The notes: a model not told the origin generated them from the sequence alone. Numbered from the stretch's first letter, positions 1-6,380 are shown. The stretch: 8,058 nt of DNA from Acidaminococcales bacterium (GCA_031275255.1 JAISPA010000295.1:1-8058), one strand, 5' to 3'. A program made the numbers and translations.

Positions 1-1260
1 TCCCCCAAAGGCGTTTCGGAGCAACCGGCCAAGAGTCAGCAGCCGCCAATGCTGATAAACAAACAAGCGATAGAGGCCAGTTCCGTCCAAAGGCAGGCGG
101 CCGGGAATATCACCGAGACGCCGTTACTGGCCGCTGAACCGGAAAAAACCGGTGAAACCGAAGATAAACCTGCCGCCCGAACGGACAATTCCGCTGCCGG
201 ACAAACGGTTAAAGAGCGGCCAGGGCAAAAGGCCGACTTGGCGTCTTTTTTCCGGAAGATGACCGCGGTTAAGGGACTATCGGATACGGATGGGATAAAG
301 GTTTTGGATAAACTGGCTAACGCCATAAAGGTTATCGTGGACAGGACGGTGGAGCAATCCGGCCCGGAGCGGGAGGTTGCGATCGAGGAGAAAGGCGCAC
401 CCGCCGAAGAAGTTCTCCGCCAGCCTTTGCGCGGCGATGTTTCACCCACCGGCGCTTTGCTGGCCAAAGCTAAAGAGGCGTTGCCGGAGGCGCTTGAACA
501 AAGCGCGCCGATGAAGACGCAGGATGTTGCCGATCTTTTTAAGAACTTGACCGCGCTGAAAAAATCCCTTGACGACGCGGCGGTGAAAGACCCGCGCTTG
601 ACGCGGGCGCTGCAAGCCTTAAACGGGGATCGGGTAATTTTTTCTTCGGATGAAAGGACGCTCTTGACCGATGTGTTTGCGCGGTTGGTCAAAGAACATT
701 TTAAAGACAGAACCGGACTTGACGTCTTGGAACGCGCCCTTAACCGCCTGACGGCGAAAGAGCGTATGCCGCTTGACAAGGAGACTGCTGGACTGCAGGT
801 TTTTGCCAGATTGCTCAAGCATGCCGAGAGTTTGCAATACCCGCGCCGGCAAATGCAGGAATGGGCAAACTCCCTGCGCGATCTCGCGGACAATATGGTA
901 AAAACGGTAACAAACCAGGGAGATAAATCATCCCAGCATATACAAGGTTCTTTTGTTTTTAATCTGGCGACCGAAGGGCAGGAAAAACACACTCCGGTAT
1001 ATATCAATATTTACCGCGAGAAGGGCGGCGGCGGAGAACTTGCCGGCAAAAGCGGCGAAACATGGCTGAGGATAAACGTCAGCCCCGAGTATATAGGACA
1101 GGTTACCGCGATATTTCATCTGTATCAGGAATCACTTCTGGACGTAAAAATAGTCTTTGCCAATCAGGACAGCATGAAAGAATTCAGCCGTTTCCTGCCG
1201 GATATAGAAGACGCGCTGCGCAATACCAATATGCAGGTTAATAGCATAGTGGTTGTATAA
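1..1260 (+). CDS. FliK-like protein, 5' end outside the window (partial)
   Basis: The reading frame is open from the first base. The first ATG (base 49) has no Shine-Dalgarno sequence before it, so the true start probably lies upstream; 419 residues are visible. Numbering from that ATG, residues 1-65 are a Pro/Ala/Glu-rich, probably disordered region. Residues 66-290 are mostly helical and charged, and about 301-403 form a beta-rich C-terminal domain. That domain resembles the hook-length control (FliK C-terminal, Flg_hook) fold: a 'WLRINVSPEYIGQV' segment matches the family's 'L.L.P..LG.v' pattern, followed by 'LDVKIVFANQ' and a final helix with the 'ALRNTNMQVNSI' ending. FliK C-domains contact the FlhB C-domain to switch substrate export, and the next gene, 14 bases on, encodes just such a domain. 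The family call rests on pattern matching by eye. It could instead be a diverged YlqG-type protein of unknown role. Confidence 0.6.
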   Translation, partial: SPKGVSEQPAKSQQPPMLINKQAIEASSVQRQAAGNITETPLLAAEPEKTGETEDKPAARTDNSAAGQTVKERPGQKADLASFFRKMTAVKGLSDTDGIKVLDKLANAIKVIVDRTVEQSGPEREVAIEEKGAPAEEVLRQPLRGDVSPTGALLAKAKEALPEALEQSAPMKTQDVADLFKNLTALKKSLDDAAVKDPRLTRALQALNGDRVIFSSDERTLLTDVFARLVKEHFKDRTGLDVLERALNRLTAKERMPLDKETAGLQVFARLLKHAESLQYPRRQMQEWANSLRDLADNMVKTVTNQGDKSSQHIQGSFVFNLATEGQEKHTPVYINIYREKGGGGELAGKSGETWLRINVSPEYIGQVTAIFHLYQESLLDVKIVFANQDSMKEFSRFLPDIEDALRNTNMQVNSIVVV

Positions 1261-1274
1261 CAGAGGTAAAGATC

Positions 1275-1577
1275 ATGGCTGAAGAAAAAAAAGAAATCAC
1301 CCAGGCCGTCGCGTTAAGCTATGACACGGAAAAGGACAGCGCGCCGAAAGTCGTGGCGAAAGGCAGAGGCGTTACCGCCGAAAATATCCTTAAAACGGCG
1401 AAAAACAGCTTTGTGCCCGTCTATCAGAACAAAGCCCTGACCCAGATGCTCATGGCGCTGGAATTGGACAGTGAAATACCACCTGAACTTTATCAGGCGG
1501 TCGCTGAAGTATTGTCGTATGTTTACAGGGTGGATAAGCTGCTTGAATTGAACAGGCGCCTGGGAAATGAATTATAA
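1275..1577 (+). CDS. FlhB C-terminal-domain protein (EscU/YscU/FlhB family, YlqH-like)
   Basis: This 100-residue soluble protein matches the cytoplasmic C-terminal domain of the type III export switch protein FlhB, without the four membrane helices of full-length FlhB. Family hallmarks are 'AVALSYDTEKDSAPKVVAKG' (residues 11-30) and 'IPPELYQAVAEVLSYVYR' (68-85). In full-length FlhB the self-cleaving NPTH motif stands directly before the 'AVAL' strand. Here that place reads 'EITQ' (7-10), so no autocleavage site is present. Stand-alone proteins of this kind (B. subtilis YlqH) are known; their function is not established. A ribosome-binding site 'AGAGGTAAAG' lies just before the ATG, and the gap to the FliK-like gene is 14 bases, so the two are probably co-transcribed. 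An interaction with the FliK-like neighbour is inferred from the FliK-FlhB partnership. Confidence 0.85.
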   Translation: MAEEKKEITQAVALSYDTEKDSAPKVVAKGRGVTAENILKTAKNSFVPVYQNKALTQMLMALELDSEIPPELYQAVAEVLSYVYRVDKLLELNRRLGNEL

Positions 1578-1636
1578 CCGGCGCGGTTTTCGCGTGAACG
1601 CCGTGAACGTTAGTTGAAGGCCGGAGCGGAAAACTG

Positions 1637-2311
1637 TCAGAAGTTTCTTCTGATTTCCACCACCCGGCCGTAAATCCGATCGTCTTGAGCAAGGGTCGGT
1701 GTAAGGCAATCTTTATCGGTGGCTTCCGGAACGGGTTCCCGGCCGTCTTTGCGGACAAGCCGCAAAAAGACGCATCCTTCTTTATTTTGCACCGCGGCTA
1801 CATGGCCCGGTTCCACCTCGCTTTGCCGCCGGATAATGGCCGCATCGCCTTTTAATATGCCGAAAGCGCGCATACTGTCGTCAGTAACCCGCAGTAAGAT
1901 ATATTCGCCCTCCGGCGCCTTGACGGCGCGTATGTGTTTATCAGGATACTCATAGACCGTCTCTTGGTTGCCGCCGTGATTTATTGCCTCGTTCAAGAAG
2001 GGGATATCTATCGTGCCAGGCAAAAGCGCCTGGTCGTCAGTAAAGGTTTGGGCCGCCGGCACGAAAGGCAAAATGCCGCCGGCGCCGAAAAGCACGGAAA
2101 AAGCGTTGATTGCGGGTTTATCATCCGCTATGTCTTCCGGGCGTACGTTGAAGAAATCGCTTATTTTTGCCAAATCCTGTTCGCCCGGATCGCGAAATCC
2201 TGTTTCCAAGTCTTCAAGTATGGATTTGGGGATGTTTAGTTCCCGCACTAATTCCTCTAAAGAAAGCCCTTTATCCACACGCAGTTTTTTTAGTTTTTCA
2301 TCAAAATACAT
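1637..2311 (-). CDS. XRE-family regulator with degenerate S24 (LexA/CI-like) domain
   Basis: This is a 224-residue transcriptional regulator. Residues 1-60 form an XRE/Cro-type helix-turn-helix ('GLSLEELVRELNIPKSILEDLETG'-like pattern, residues 15-38). Residues 66-100 are a linker with a mildly hydrophobic stretch, and 101-224 are an S24 peptidase-like domain. The serine of the LexA catalytic dyad is present (Ser146 in 'TDDSM'). Aligned without gaps to E. coli LexA (Ser119, Lys156), the lysine position is Leu183, and the scissile Ala84-Gly85 falls on Asn111-His112. Damage-induced self-cleavage therefore looks impossible, and the domain may serve for dimerisation or ligand sensing. The start at 2311 is preferred because 'AAGGAGA' (minus strand, 2319-2325) lies 7 bases upstream. 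An in-frame ATG at 2365 would place the start upstream of the predicted promoter -10 box and has no such site. The gene is divergent from dapF and converges with the FlhB-C gene 59 bases away. Confidence 0.85.
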   Translation of the reverse strand: MYFDEKLKKLRVDKGLSLEELVRELNIPKSILEDLETGFRDPGEQDLAKISDFFNVRPEDIADDKPAINAFSVLFGAGGILPFVPAAQTFTDDQALLPGTIDIPFLNEAINHGGNQETVYEYPDKHIRAVKAPEGEYILLRVTDDSMRAFGILKGDAAIIRRQSEVEPGHVAAVQNKEGCVFLRLVRKDGREPVPEATDKDCLTPTLAQDDRIYGRVVEIRRNF

Positions 2312-2318
2312 GAAATTG

Positions 2319-2325
2319 TCTCCTT
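2319..2325 (-). promoter_or_regulatory. Ribosome-binding site of the S24-type regulator
   Basis: Read on the minus strand this is AAGGAGA, 7 bases before the ATG at 2311. It decides the start of the regulator gene against the longer in-frame alternative at 2365. Confidence 0.8.
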
Positions 2326-2336
2326 GCTTTTCATAA

Positions 2337-2365
2337 AGTATAAAACATATCTTCCCGGCGGTCAA
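2337..2365 (-). promoter_or_regulatory. Promoter of the S24-type regulator
   Basis: On the minus strand, TTGACC (2360-2365) and TATACT (2337-2342) are separated by exactly 17 bases, a near-consensus sigma-A/sigma70 promoter. Transcription would start near 2330 and give a leader of about 19 bases containing the ribosome-binding site. The -35 box and spacer overlap the left half of the inverted repeat at 2343-2394, which suggests autoregulation. Confidence 0.75.
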
Positions 2366-2394
2366 TCACAGTGGCGCCGGCAAAAGATATGGTT
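2343..2394. promoter_or_regulatory. Two-part inverted repeat between divergent promoters, candidate operator
   Basis: The outer arms AAACATATCTT (2343-2353) and AAGATATGGTT (2384-2394) are complementary at 10 of 11 positions, including an uninterrupted 8-base core. The inner arms CCGGCG (2355-2360) and CGCCGG (2375-2380) pair perfectly. The element covers the spacer and part of the -35 box of the regulator promoter and ends in the -35 box of the dapF promoter. Both predicted transcription starts lie outside it, so it should act as DNA rather than as an RNA hairpin. The simplest reading is an operator for the adjacent helix-turn-helix protein. The GC-rich inner part resembles motifs common in this G+C-rich coding DNA and may be chance. 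Confidence 0.5.
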
Positions 2395-2421
2395 GTTAAA
2401 TAATCGCCTTGGTGTTAAAAT
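2393..2421 (+). promoter_or_regulatory. Promoter of dapF
   Basis: TTGTTA (2393-2398) and TAAAAT (2416-2421) are separated by 17 bases, and a TG one base before the -10 box makes it an extended -10. Transcription would start near 2428, giving a leader of about 26 bases that holds the AGGGAGG ribosome-binding site (2438-2444). Its -35 box touches the right arm of the inverted repeat shared with the divergent regulator. Confidence 0.65.
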
Positions 2422-2453
2422 GTAAGTGATCGCAAATAGGGAGGCAGTTTGCT

Positions 2454-3287
2454 TTGAAGTTTACCAAATGGCACGGGTTGGGCAACGATTTTATAATTCT
2501 TGATGAAATTGATGCGAAAATAGACGCGGCGCCTGTGGCGGTGAAGCTTTGCGACAGACATTTCGGCGTTGGCGCCGATGGTTTGTGTCTTCTGGAAAAG
2601 AGCGATAAAGCCGATATACGTATGCGTCTTTTTAATTCAGACGGCAGCGAAGCGGAAATGTGTGGCAACCTTATGCGCTGTCTGCCGAAGCATTTATATG
2701 AAAGGGGAATTTGCCGCAAGAAAAATATGTTGATCGAAACGCTTGCCGGCATAATGAAACCGCAGTTGATTTTTTCCGGAGCGGAAATTACCGGCGTAAC
2801 AGTTGATATGGGTGCGCCCATGACCAGGCGCGGCGAAATTCCAATCACCGGCCGCCCTGAAGAGGAAGCCGCCGGCGTCGAAGTGACAGCCGGCGGCAGA
2901 AAATTTGCCGGCCGTGGCATATCAATGGGAAATCCGCATTTTGTTGCGTTTGTCGATGATATAGACAGTATAAATTTGCTTTTGTATGGTCCTTTGATCG
3001 AAACCAACAGTTTGTTTCCGGCGAAAATCAATGTCCATTTCGCCGCGGTCGCCGCCAAAAACAAAGTCCGCATGCGCGTTTGGGAAAGAGGGGCCGGCGT
3101 AACGCTGGCTTGCGGTACAGGCGCTTGCGCGGTGGCGGCGGCTGGCATGCTTGACGGCCTTTTGGCCGATAAGGCGGAGGTCGTAGTTGACGGCGGCAGC
3201 TTGTTTATAGAGTGGCCGGGCAAAGCAGGTTCTATTTTTATGACCGGCCCGGCGGAGAAAGTATTTGACGGCGAGGCGTGTATATGA
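2454..3287 (+). CDS. dapF: Diaminopimelate epimerase
   Basis: DapF converts LL-diaminopimelate to meso-diaminopimelate in the cytoplasm, supplying lysine synthesis and peptidoglycan cross-links. It uses two cysteines as acid and base without a cofactor. The 277-residue length is normal. Visible motifs are 'KWHGLGNDF' (5-13), 'FNSDGSEAEMCGN' (60-72, Cys70), 'GNPHF' (159-163), 'WERG' (210-213) and 'ACGTGACA' (219-226, Cys220). Two positions deviate from the usual family pattern. The residue after Cys-Gly-Asn, usually Gly or Ala, is Leu73. The Glu of 'ERGxGET' is Val216. Substrate-contacting residues otherwise look intact, so an active enzyme is likely, although a changed substrate preference cannot be excluded. 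The start is TTG, 9 bases after AGGGAGG, and gives the expected N-terminus 'MKFTKWHG'. The gene has its own promoter and is divergent from the S24-type regulator. Confidence 0.93.
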   Translation: MKFTKWHGLGNDFIILDEIDAKIDAAPVAVKLCDRHFGVGADGLCLLEKSDKADIRMRLFNSDGSEAEMCGNLMRCLPKHLYERGICRKKNMLIETLAGIMKPQLIFSGAEITGVTVDMGAPMTRRGEIPITGRPEEEAAGVEVTAGGRKFAGRGISMGNPHFVAFVDDIDSINLLLYGPLIETNSLFPAKINVHFAAVAAKNKVRMRVWERGAGVTLACGTGACAVAAAGMLDGLLADKAEVVVDGGSLFIEWPGKAGSIFMTGPAEKVFDGEACI

Positions 3288-3325
3288 TTGAGTTTGATTA
3301 ATTTTACAGACGATGGGATTTGTGG

Positions 3326-3353
3326 TTGTCCGTAGCGTAAAATGAAATATTAT
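3326..3353 (+). promoter_or_regulatory. Possible promoter upstream of the exported-protein/yicC cluster
   Basis: TTGTCC (3326-3331) and TATTAT (3348-3353) are 16 bases apart, in the AT-rich gap behind dapF. Transcription would start near 3360. I see no hairpin-plus-U-run terminator in the gap, so read-through from dapF is also possible. Confidence 0.4.
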
Positions 3354-3403
3354 GATTAATGCAATAGGAGACCTTGCCGCATAAACAAAGGCGGCGGATG
3401 ATT

Positions 3404-4252
3404 ATGAAAAATCTCTTTTTCGCACTTGTTTTCGCTCTTTCTTACGCCAGTGAAGCGGACGCGCTCGCACTTATGAATAAAACCAATATAAAACACGCTC
3501 AGGAATATGGTATAATGCGCTACCAGGAGGATATTCCTGATTTTGCCAAACCCTGGTGCGTTTATGAAGAAACGAGCAAAGTACTGGACCTTTCCGGTGA
3601 ACGGGTATACATTTATACCCCGTATTATCTTGTGGCGCTCAACGCCAGGGAACGCCTCATATCAAGCCAGACGATCAATATAGTCGACGGCGAGATGATC
3701 GTGCAGGAATTCAGCGATATTCTGCCGGTGTGTGTTGTCCTTTATATCGAAAATGCCGACAGGCTGGAAAATAAAATTTCTGCTTTTATCCGGCAAGGCG
3801 AAAAAACAGCCGACGCTTATGAAGTGGAAGTACAAGACACGGTGGTGGTTCAAACGAAGGTAGTCAGGGAGAGGGAGAAGGAAGCCTCTGCCGACAAAAA
3901 AACCAAAACCGATGTTTCGCGCCAGGTAAATGAGACGACCGATAAAAAAGATCAGGAAAAGCCTGAAAAAGGCAAACCATATCAAGATGGCGTCGATAAA
4001 GACAAGGAAAAAACCGCGGACAAGAAAAATAAAGAAAATGCAATCGACAGGGAAAATAAGGAAAATGTAATTGCCGGGGCTAAACCTGAGGCGGTTTTTG
4101 CGGAAAAAATAGTGCCGCTGCTTTACAGGGCGCAATTGTTTTTTTATTTCGATATGCGGCAGATAAAGCTGTCCGGGCCGGCCGTCTTGACCGTAAACGT
4201 ACCGAGAGAACGCGAACGGCGGTTTAATCTTAATTTTAATTCCATTAATTAG
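3404..4252 (+). CDS. Probable exported protein with a Lys/Glu/Asp-rich linker, family not recognised
   Basis: I do not recognise this protein. From the ATG at 3404 it has 282 residues. Residues 1-20 look like a Sec signal peptide: Lys2, then a hydrophobic 'LFFALVFALSYA', with possible cleavage after 'EADA' (17-20). Residues 21-150 form a globular segment with beta-strand-like stretches ('RVYIYTPYYLVAL', 'VCVVLYIENA') and one Cys at 52 and one at 110 that could pair outside the cytoplasm. Residues 156-228 are a highly charged, low-complexity linker rich in Lys, Glu and Asp, with a 9-residue tandem repeat at its end. Residues 229-282 form a second small hydrophobic/beta segment. No transmembrane helix is evident apart from the signal. 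The start is uncertain: TTG at 3374 has AGGAG only 3 bases upstream, while 3398 and 3404 follow an AGGCGG-like site. yicC begins 24 bases downstream, suggesting co-transcription. Confidence 0.7.
   Translation: MKNLFFALVFALSYASEADALALMNKTNIKHAQEYGIMRYQEDIPDFAKPWCVYEETSKVLDLSGERVYIYTPYYLVALNARERLISSQTINIVDGEMIVQEFSDILPVCVVLYIENADRLENKISAFIRQGEKTADAYEVEVQDTVVVQTKVVREREKEASADKKTKTDVSRQVNETTDKKDQEKPEKGKPYQDGVDKDKEKTADKKNKENAIDRENKENVIAGAKPEAVFAEKIVPLLYRAQLFFYFDMRQIKLSGPAVLTVNVPRERERRFNLNFNSIN
4024..4071 (+). repeat. 27-base tandem repeat, two copies, in the charged linker
   Basis: The segment 4024-4044 recurs at 4051-4071 with 18 of 21 bases identical and a period of 27 bases, that is nine codons. 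It encodes 'NKENAI' followed by 'NKENVI'. All three differences are transitions. This fits in-frame duplication within a low-complexity linker. Confidence 0.75.
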
Positions 4253-4276
4253 GACAGATAAACTGGGGGCTATGGT

Positions 4277-5173
4277 TTGTTGAAAAGCATGACAGGGTTC
4301 GGGCGCGGAGAGTATTCCGGCGAGAAACTTTCTTTGACGGCGGAAATTAAGACGGTGAACCATCGCTACAATGAGATAGCTATCAGGATGCCGCGTGCGC
4401 TCAATCCATTGGAAGACAGAGTAAGAAAGCAGATAACCGGCGTTATAAGCCGGGGGCGGGTGGATGTATTCATAAATATGACGGACAATTTCGTCAATAC
4501 TTATGAAATAAACGTAGACAAAGATATGGCGCTGTCTTATAACAATGCTTTAAATGAGGTGGCGCGGGTGCTGGGGCTGGAAAATGATATAAGCGACACA
4601 CAGAGGCTTTCTTTTTTGCTGCGTTTTACCGGAGTGATAAATACTAAAGAAACACCGGGCGACGCCGATTTTTATTTGCCTTTTTTGTCTGAGGCGGTAG
4701 ACGCCGCGCTGGACAACCTGATGAAAATGCGTCGGGCGGAGGGCGTCAATATATATAACGATCTTTTGCCCAGGATAAAGACGCTTAAGGACAAACTGGG
4801 GGAAGTGGACGAGCGTGCGCCGGCGGCAACAGCGGAGTTTCATGTGAAAATACGCGAGAGGGTGGCGGAACTTTTAAAAGATTATGCGCAAACAGCCGAT
4901 CAGGATAAAATATTGCACGAAGTCGCGCTTTTTGCCGACAGAACAAACATTACCGAGGAAATTGTGCGCTTGGGAAGCCACATAAAACAATTTGAAGAGA
5001 CGGTTGCAAAGGATACGCCTGTCGGCCGTAAACTTGATTTTATTGTGCAGGAATTCAACCGCGAGGTAAATACTATGGCATCCAAGGCCAATGATTTTAT
5101 AATAACGCAGATGACGGTTGAAATGAAGAGTGAAATAGAAAAAATTCGCGAACAAATACAAAATGTTGAATAA
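4277..5173 (+). CDS. yicC: YicC/YloC family endoribonuclease
   Basis: This 298-residue protein is full length for the family. The E. coli member is an endoribonuclease that affects small-RNA turnover, and the B. subtilis member is YloC. The N-terminal YicC domain begins with the signature '[13 protein letters not shown]' and '[11 protein letters not shown]' (23-33) and runs to about residue 155. A charged helical connector follows. The C-terminal DUF1732 domain (about 210-298) holds the very conserved '[21 protein letters not shown]' segment (250-270) and the terminal '[13 protein letters not shown]'. The TTG start at 4277 gives the typical family N-terminus; GGGGG at 4264-4268 is a weak ribosome-binding site. 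It sits 24 bases behind the exported-protein gene and 32 bases before remA, the conserved Firmicutes order. Confidence 0.95.
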   Translation: MLKSMTGFGRGEYSGEKLSLTAEIKTVNHRYNEIAIRMPRALNPLEDRVRKQITGVISRGRVDVFINMTDNFVNTYEINVDKDMALSYNNALNEVARVLGLENDISDTQRLSFLLRFTGVINTKETPGDADFYLPFLSEAVDAALDNLMKMRRAEGVNIYNDLLPRIKTLKDKLGEVDERAPAATAEFHVKIRERVAELLKDYAQTADQDKILHEVALFADRTNITEEIVRLGSHIKQFEETVAKDTPVGRKLDFIVQEFNREVNTMASKANDFIITQMTVEMKSEIEKIREQIQNVE

Positions 5174-5205
5174 TTTTAAAATTTGCACTTGATGCGGGGA
5201 GAAAA

Positions 5206-5475
5206 ATGGATATAAAATTGATAAACATCGGTTTTGGCAATATTGTGGCCGCCAACAGGATCGTTTCGATCATCAGCCCGGAGTCCGCGCCCATCAAACG
5301 GATAGTACAAGAAGCGCGCGAGAAGGGAAAACTAATTGACGCAACTTACGGACGCAGGACGCGGGCGGTGATTGTAGCCGACAGCGGACATATCGTTCTT
5401 TCGGCGGTTCAGCCGGAAACGGTTGCTAACCGGTTAGGCGGCAAAGACGCCGCCAAAGATGCGGCTGAGTACTGA
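5206..5475 (+). CDS. remA: RemA-like DNA-binding regulator (DUF370)
   Basis: This 89-residue protein is a clear RemA/YlzA homologue. In B. subtilis RemA is a ring-forming DNA-binding protein that activates biofilm matrix and osmoprotection operons. The sequence shows the family start '[20 protein letters not shown]' and '[20 protein letters not shown]' (26-45). The basic residues Arg18, Arg50 and Arg51 ('[10 protein letters not shown]') lie at positions reported as important for DNA binding. The last 12 residues are a variable Lys/Ala/Asp tail. GGGGAG (5195-5200) precedes the ATG by 5 bases. The gene lies between yicC and gmk with 32-base gaps on both sides, as in many Firmicutes. What it controls in this organism cannot be read from the window. 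Confidence 0.93.
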   Translation: MDIKLINIGFGNIVAANRIVSIISPESAPIKRIVQEAREKGKLIDATYGRRTRAVIVADSGHIVLSAVQPETVANRLGGKDAAKDAAEY

Positions 5476-5507
5476 TTGTGCATCTGACCGGGAAAAGGAG
5501 CTGACAG

Positions 5508-6122
5508 ATGAAGGATAAAGGCGTTTTGTTAATTGTTTCCGGGCCGTCGGGAGCGGGGAAAGGGACTATTTGCTCAGCCCTTTTAAATAAATATCAAAAT
5601 ATTTATTATTCCGTCTCATTGACTACCAGAGCGCCGCGGGCAGGAGAATTGAACGGGCGCGAATATTTTTTTGTAACCGAAGGCGAATTTAAAAAAATGA
5701 TCGCAAAGGATCAGCTCCTTGAATATGCCGTGGTTTATGGTAATTATTATGGTACGCCGCGCAAAAATATACTGGAACAATTGGAAATGGGCAATGACGT
5801 ACTTTTGGAAATAGAAATGGACGGGGCGGAACAGATACGTACTAAATTCAACGAAGGAGTTTTTGTTTTTATCCTGCCGCCTTCATTGGAGGATTTGGCC
5901 GCGCGGCTGAAGGGACGGGACAAAGACGACGGGGCTTCCATTAAAAATCGGCTGGAAGCCGCCGCAGGTGAAATCGACCGCGCGGTAAAATACGACTATG
6001 TTATAGTGAATAATACGGTGGAGGAAGCCTTGGAAAAACTGTATTTTATCTTAAACGCGGAGAAAAGCCGCGTCGCGCGCAATTTGCAAATGATCGCCGA
6101 TGTCTGCGGCAGAAAGAAGTAG
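5508..6122 (+). CDS. gmk: Guanylate kinase
   Basis: Guanylate kinase phosphorylates GMP to GDP with ATP and is an essential cytoplasmic step in guanine nucleotide supply. The 204-residue protein has the P-loop 'GPSGAGKGT' (12-20). The GMP-binding region is 'SVSLTTRAPRAGELNGREYFF' in outline (35-55, key residues Arg41, Arg44, Tyr53). Further GMP/lid motifs are 'VVYGNYYGTPR' (75-85) and 'EIEMDGAEQIR' (101-111). The adenine-side segment is 'RLKGRDKDD' with Arg148. A strong ribosome-binding site AAAGGAG (5494-5500) lies 7 bases before the ATG. Length and motifs are complete with no sign of damage. Confidence 0.97.
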   Translation: MKDKGVLLIVSGPSGAGKGTICSALLNKYQNIYYSVSLTTRAPRAGELNGREYFFVTEGEFKKMIAKDQLLEYAVVYGNYYGTPRKNILEQLEMGNDVLLEIEMDGAEQIRTKFNEGVFVFILPPSLEDLAARLKGRDKDDGASIKNRLEAAAGEIDRAVKYDYVIVNNTVEEALEKLYFILNAEKSRVARNLQMIADVCGRKK

Positions 6123-6173
6123 GCCGGATGATTTTTGCCTGTGAGCAAAACGCTGAAGGGAGCAGGTAGTTAG

Positions 6174-6380
6174 ATGATTCAACCGTCTTTGGATAAATTG
6201 GTGGAACATGTTGTCAGCAATTATACTTTGGTGGTACTGGCGGCCAAACGCGCCAGGGAAATAGTCGGCGCGGATTCGCCGCAATCCGCCGGCAAATCGA
6301 ACAAACCGGTGACAGTATCGCTTTATGAGATATTTTCCGATAAGATTACGTATGAGCGCACTAAAACCGGTATAAAGTAG
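6174..6380 (+). CDS. rpoZ: RNA polymerase omega subunit
   Basis: Omega is the small RNA polymerase subunit that helps assembly by holding the beta-prime subunit. The 68-residue protein has the family core 'PSLDKLVEHVVSNYTLVVLA' followed by 'AKRAREI' (residues 4-30), then a variable loop (33-44) and 'KPVTVSLYEIFSDKITY' (44-60). It stops soon after, so it is of the short Firmicutes type. GGGAGCAGG stands upstream of the ATG. Its TAG stop codon is shared with the coaBC ribosome-binding site, suggesting coupled translation. The gap behind gmk is 51 bases. Confidence 0.95.
   Translation: MIQPSLDKLVEHVVSNYTLVVLAAKRAREIVGADSPQSAGKSNKPVTVSLYEIFSDKITYERTKTGIK

Noticed and set aside
36..1007. Long minus-strand open frame opposite the FliK-like gene
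   Set aside because: It is Ser/Ala/Arg-rich with no recognisable motif, lies opposite a better supported gene, and is the expected shadow of a G+C-biased third codon position.
1578..1636. Possible bidirectional terminator between the convergent FlhB-C and regulator genes
   Set aside because: Only a four-pair CGCG hairpin around a TTTT loop is visible, without a U-run on either strand; too weak to call.
1989..2103. Hydrophobic stretch in the regulator (residues 70-87) as a membrane helix
   Set aside because: It contains several Gly and Pro residues and lies in the linker between DNA-binding and S24 domains; a disordered linker is more likely than a membrane span.
2312..2365. Longer start of the S24-type regulator at 2365
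   Set aside because: The extra 18 residues would begin upstream of the predicted -10 box of the gene's own promoter and lack a ribosome-binding site, while 2311 has AAGGAGA at ideal spacing.
2396..3223. Minus-strand open frame opposite dapF
   Set aside because: dapF is certain from its motifs; the opposite frame is Ser/Pro/Ala-rich low-complexity sequence and ends inside the dapF promoter.
3662..4363. Minus-strand open frame rich in Phe and Ile opposite the exported-protein gene
   Set aside because: Its apparent hydrophobicity is the complement of Lys/Glu codons in the charged linker, so it is not a membrane protein gene.
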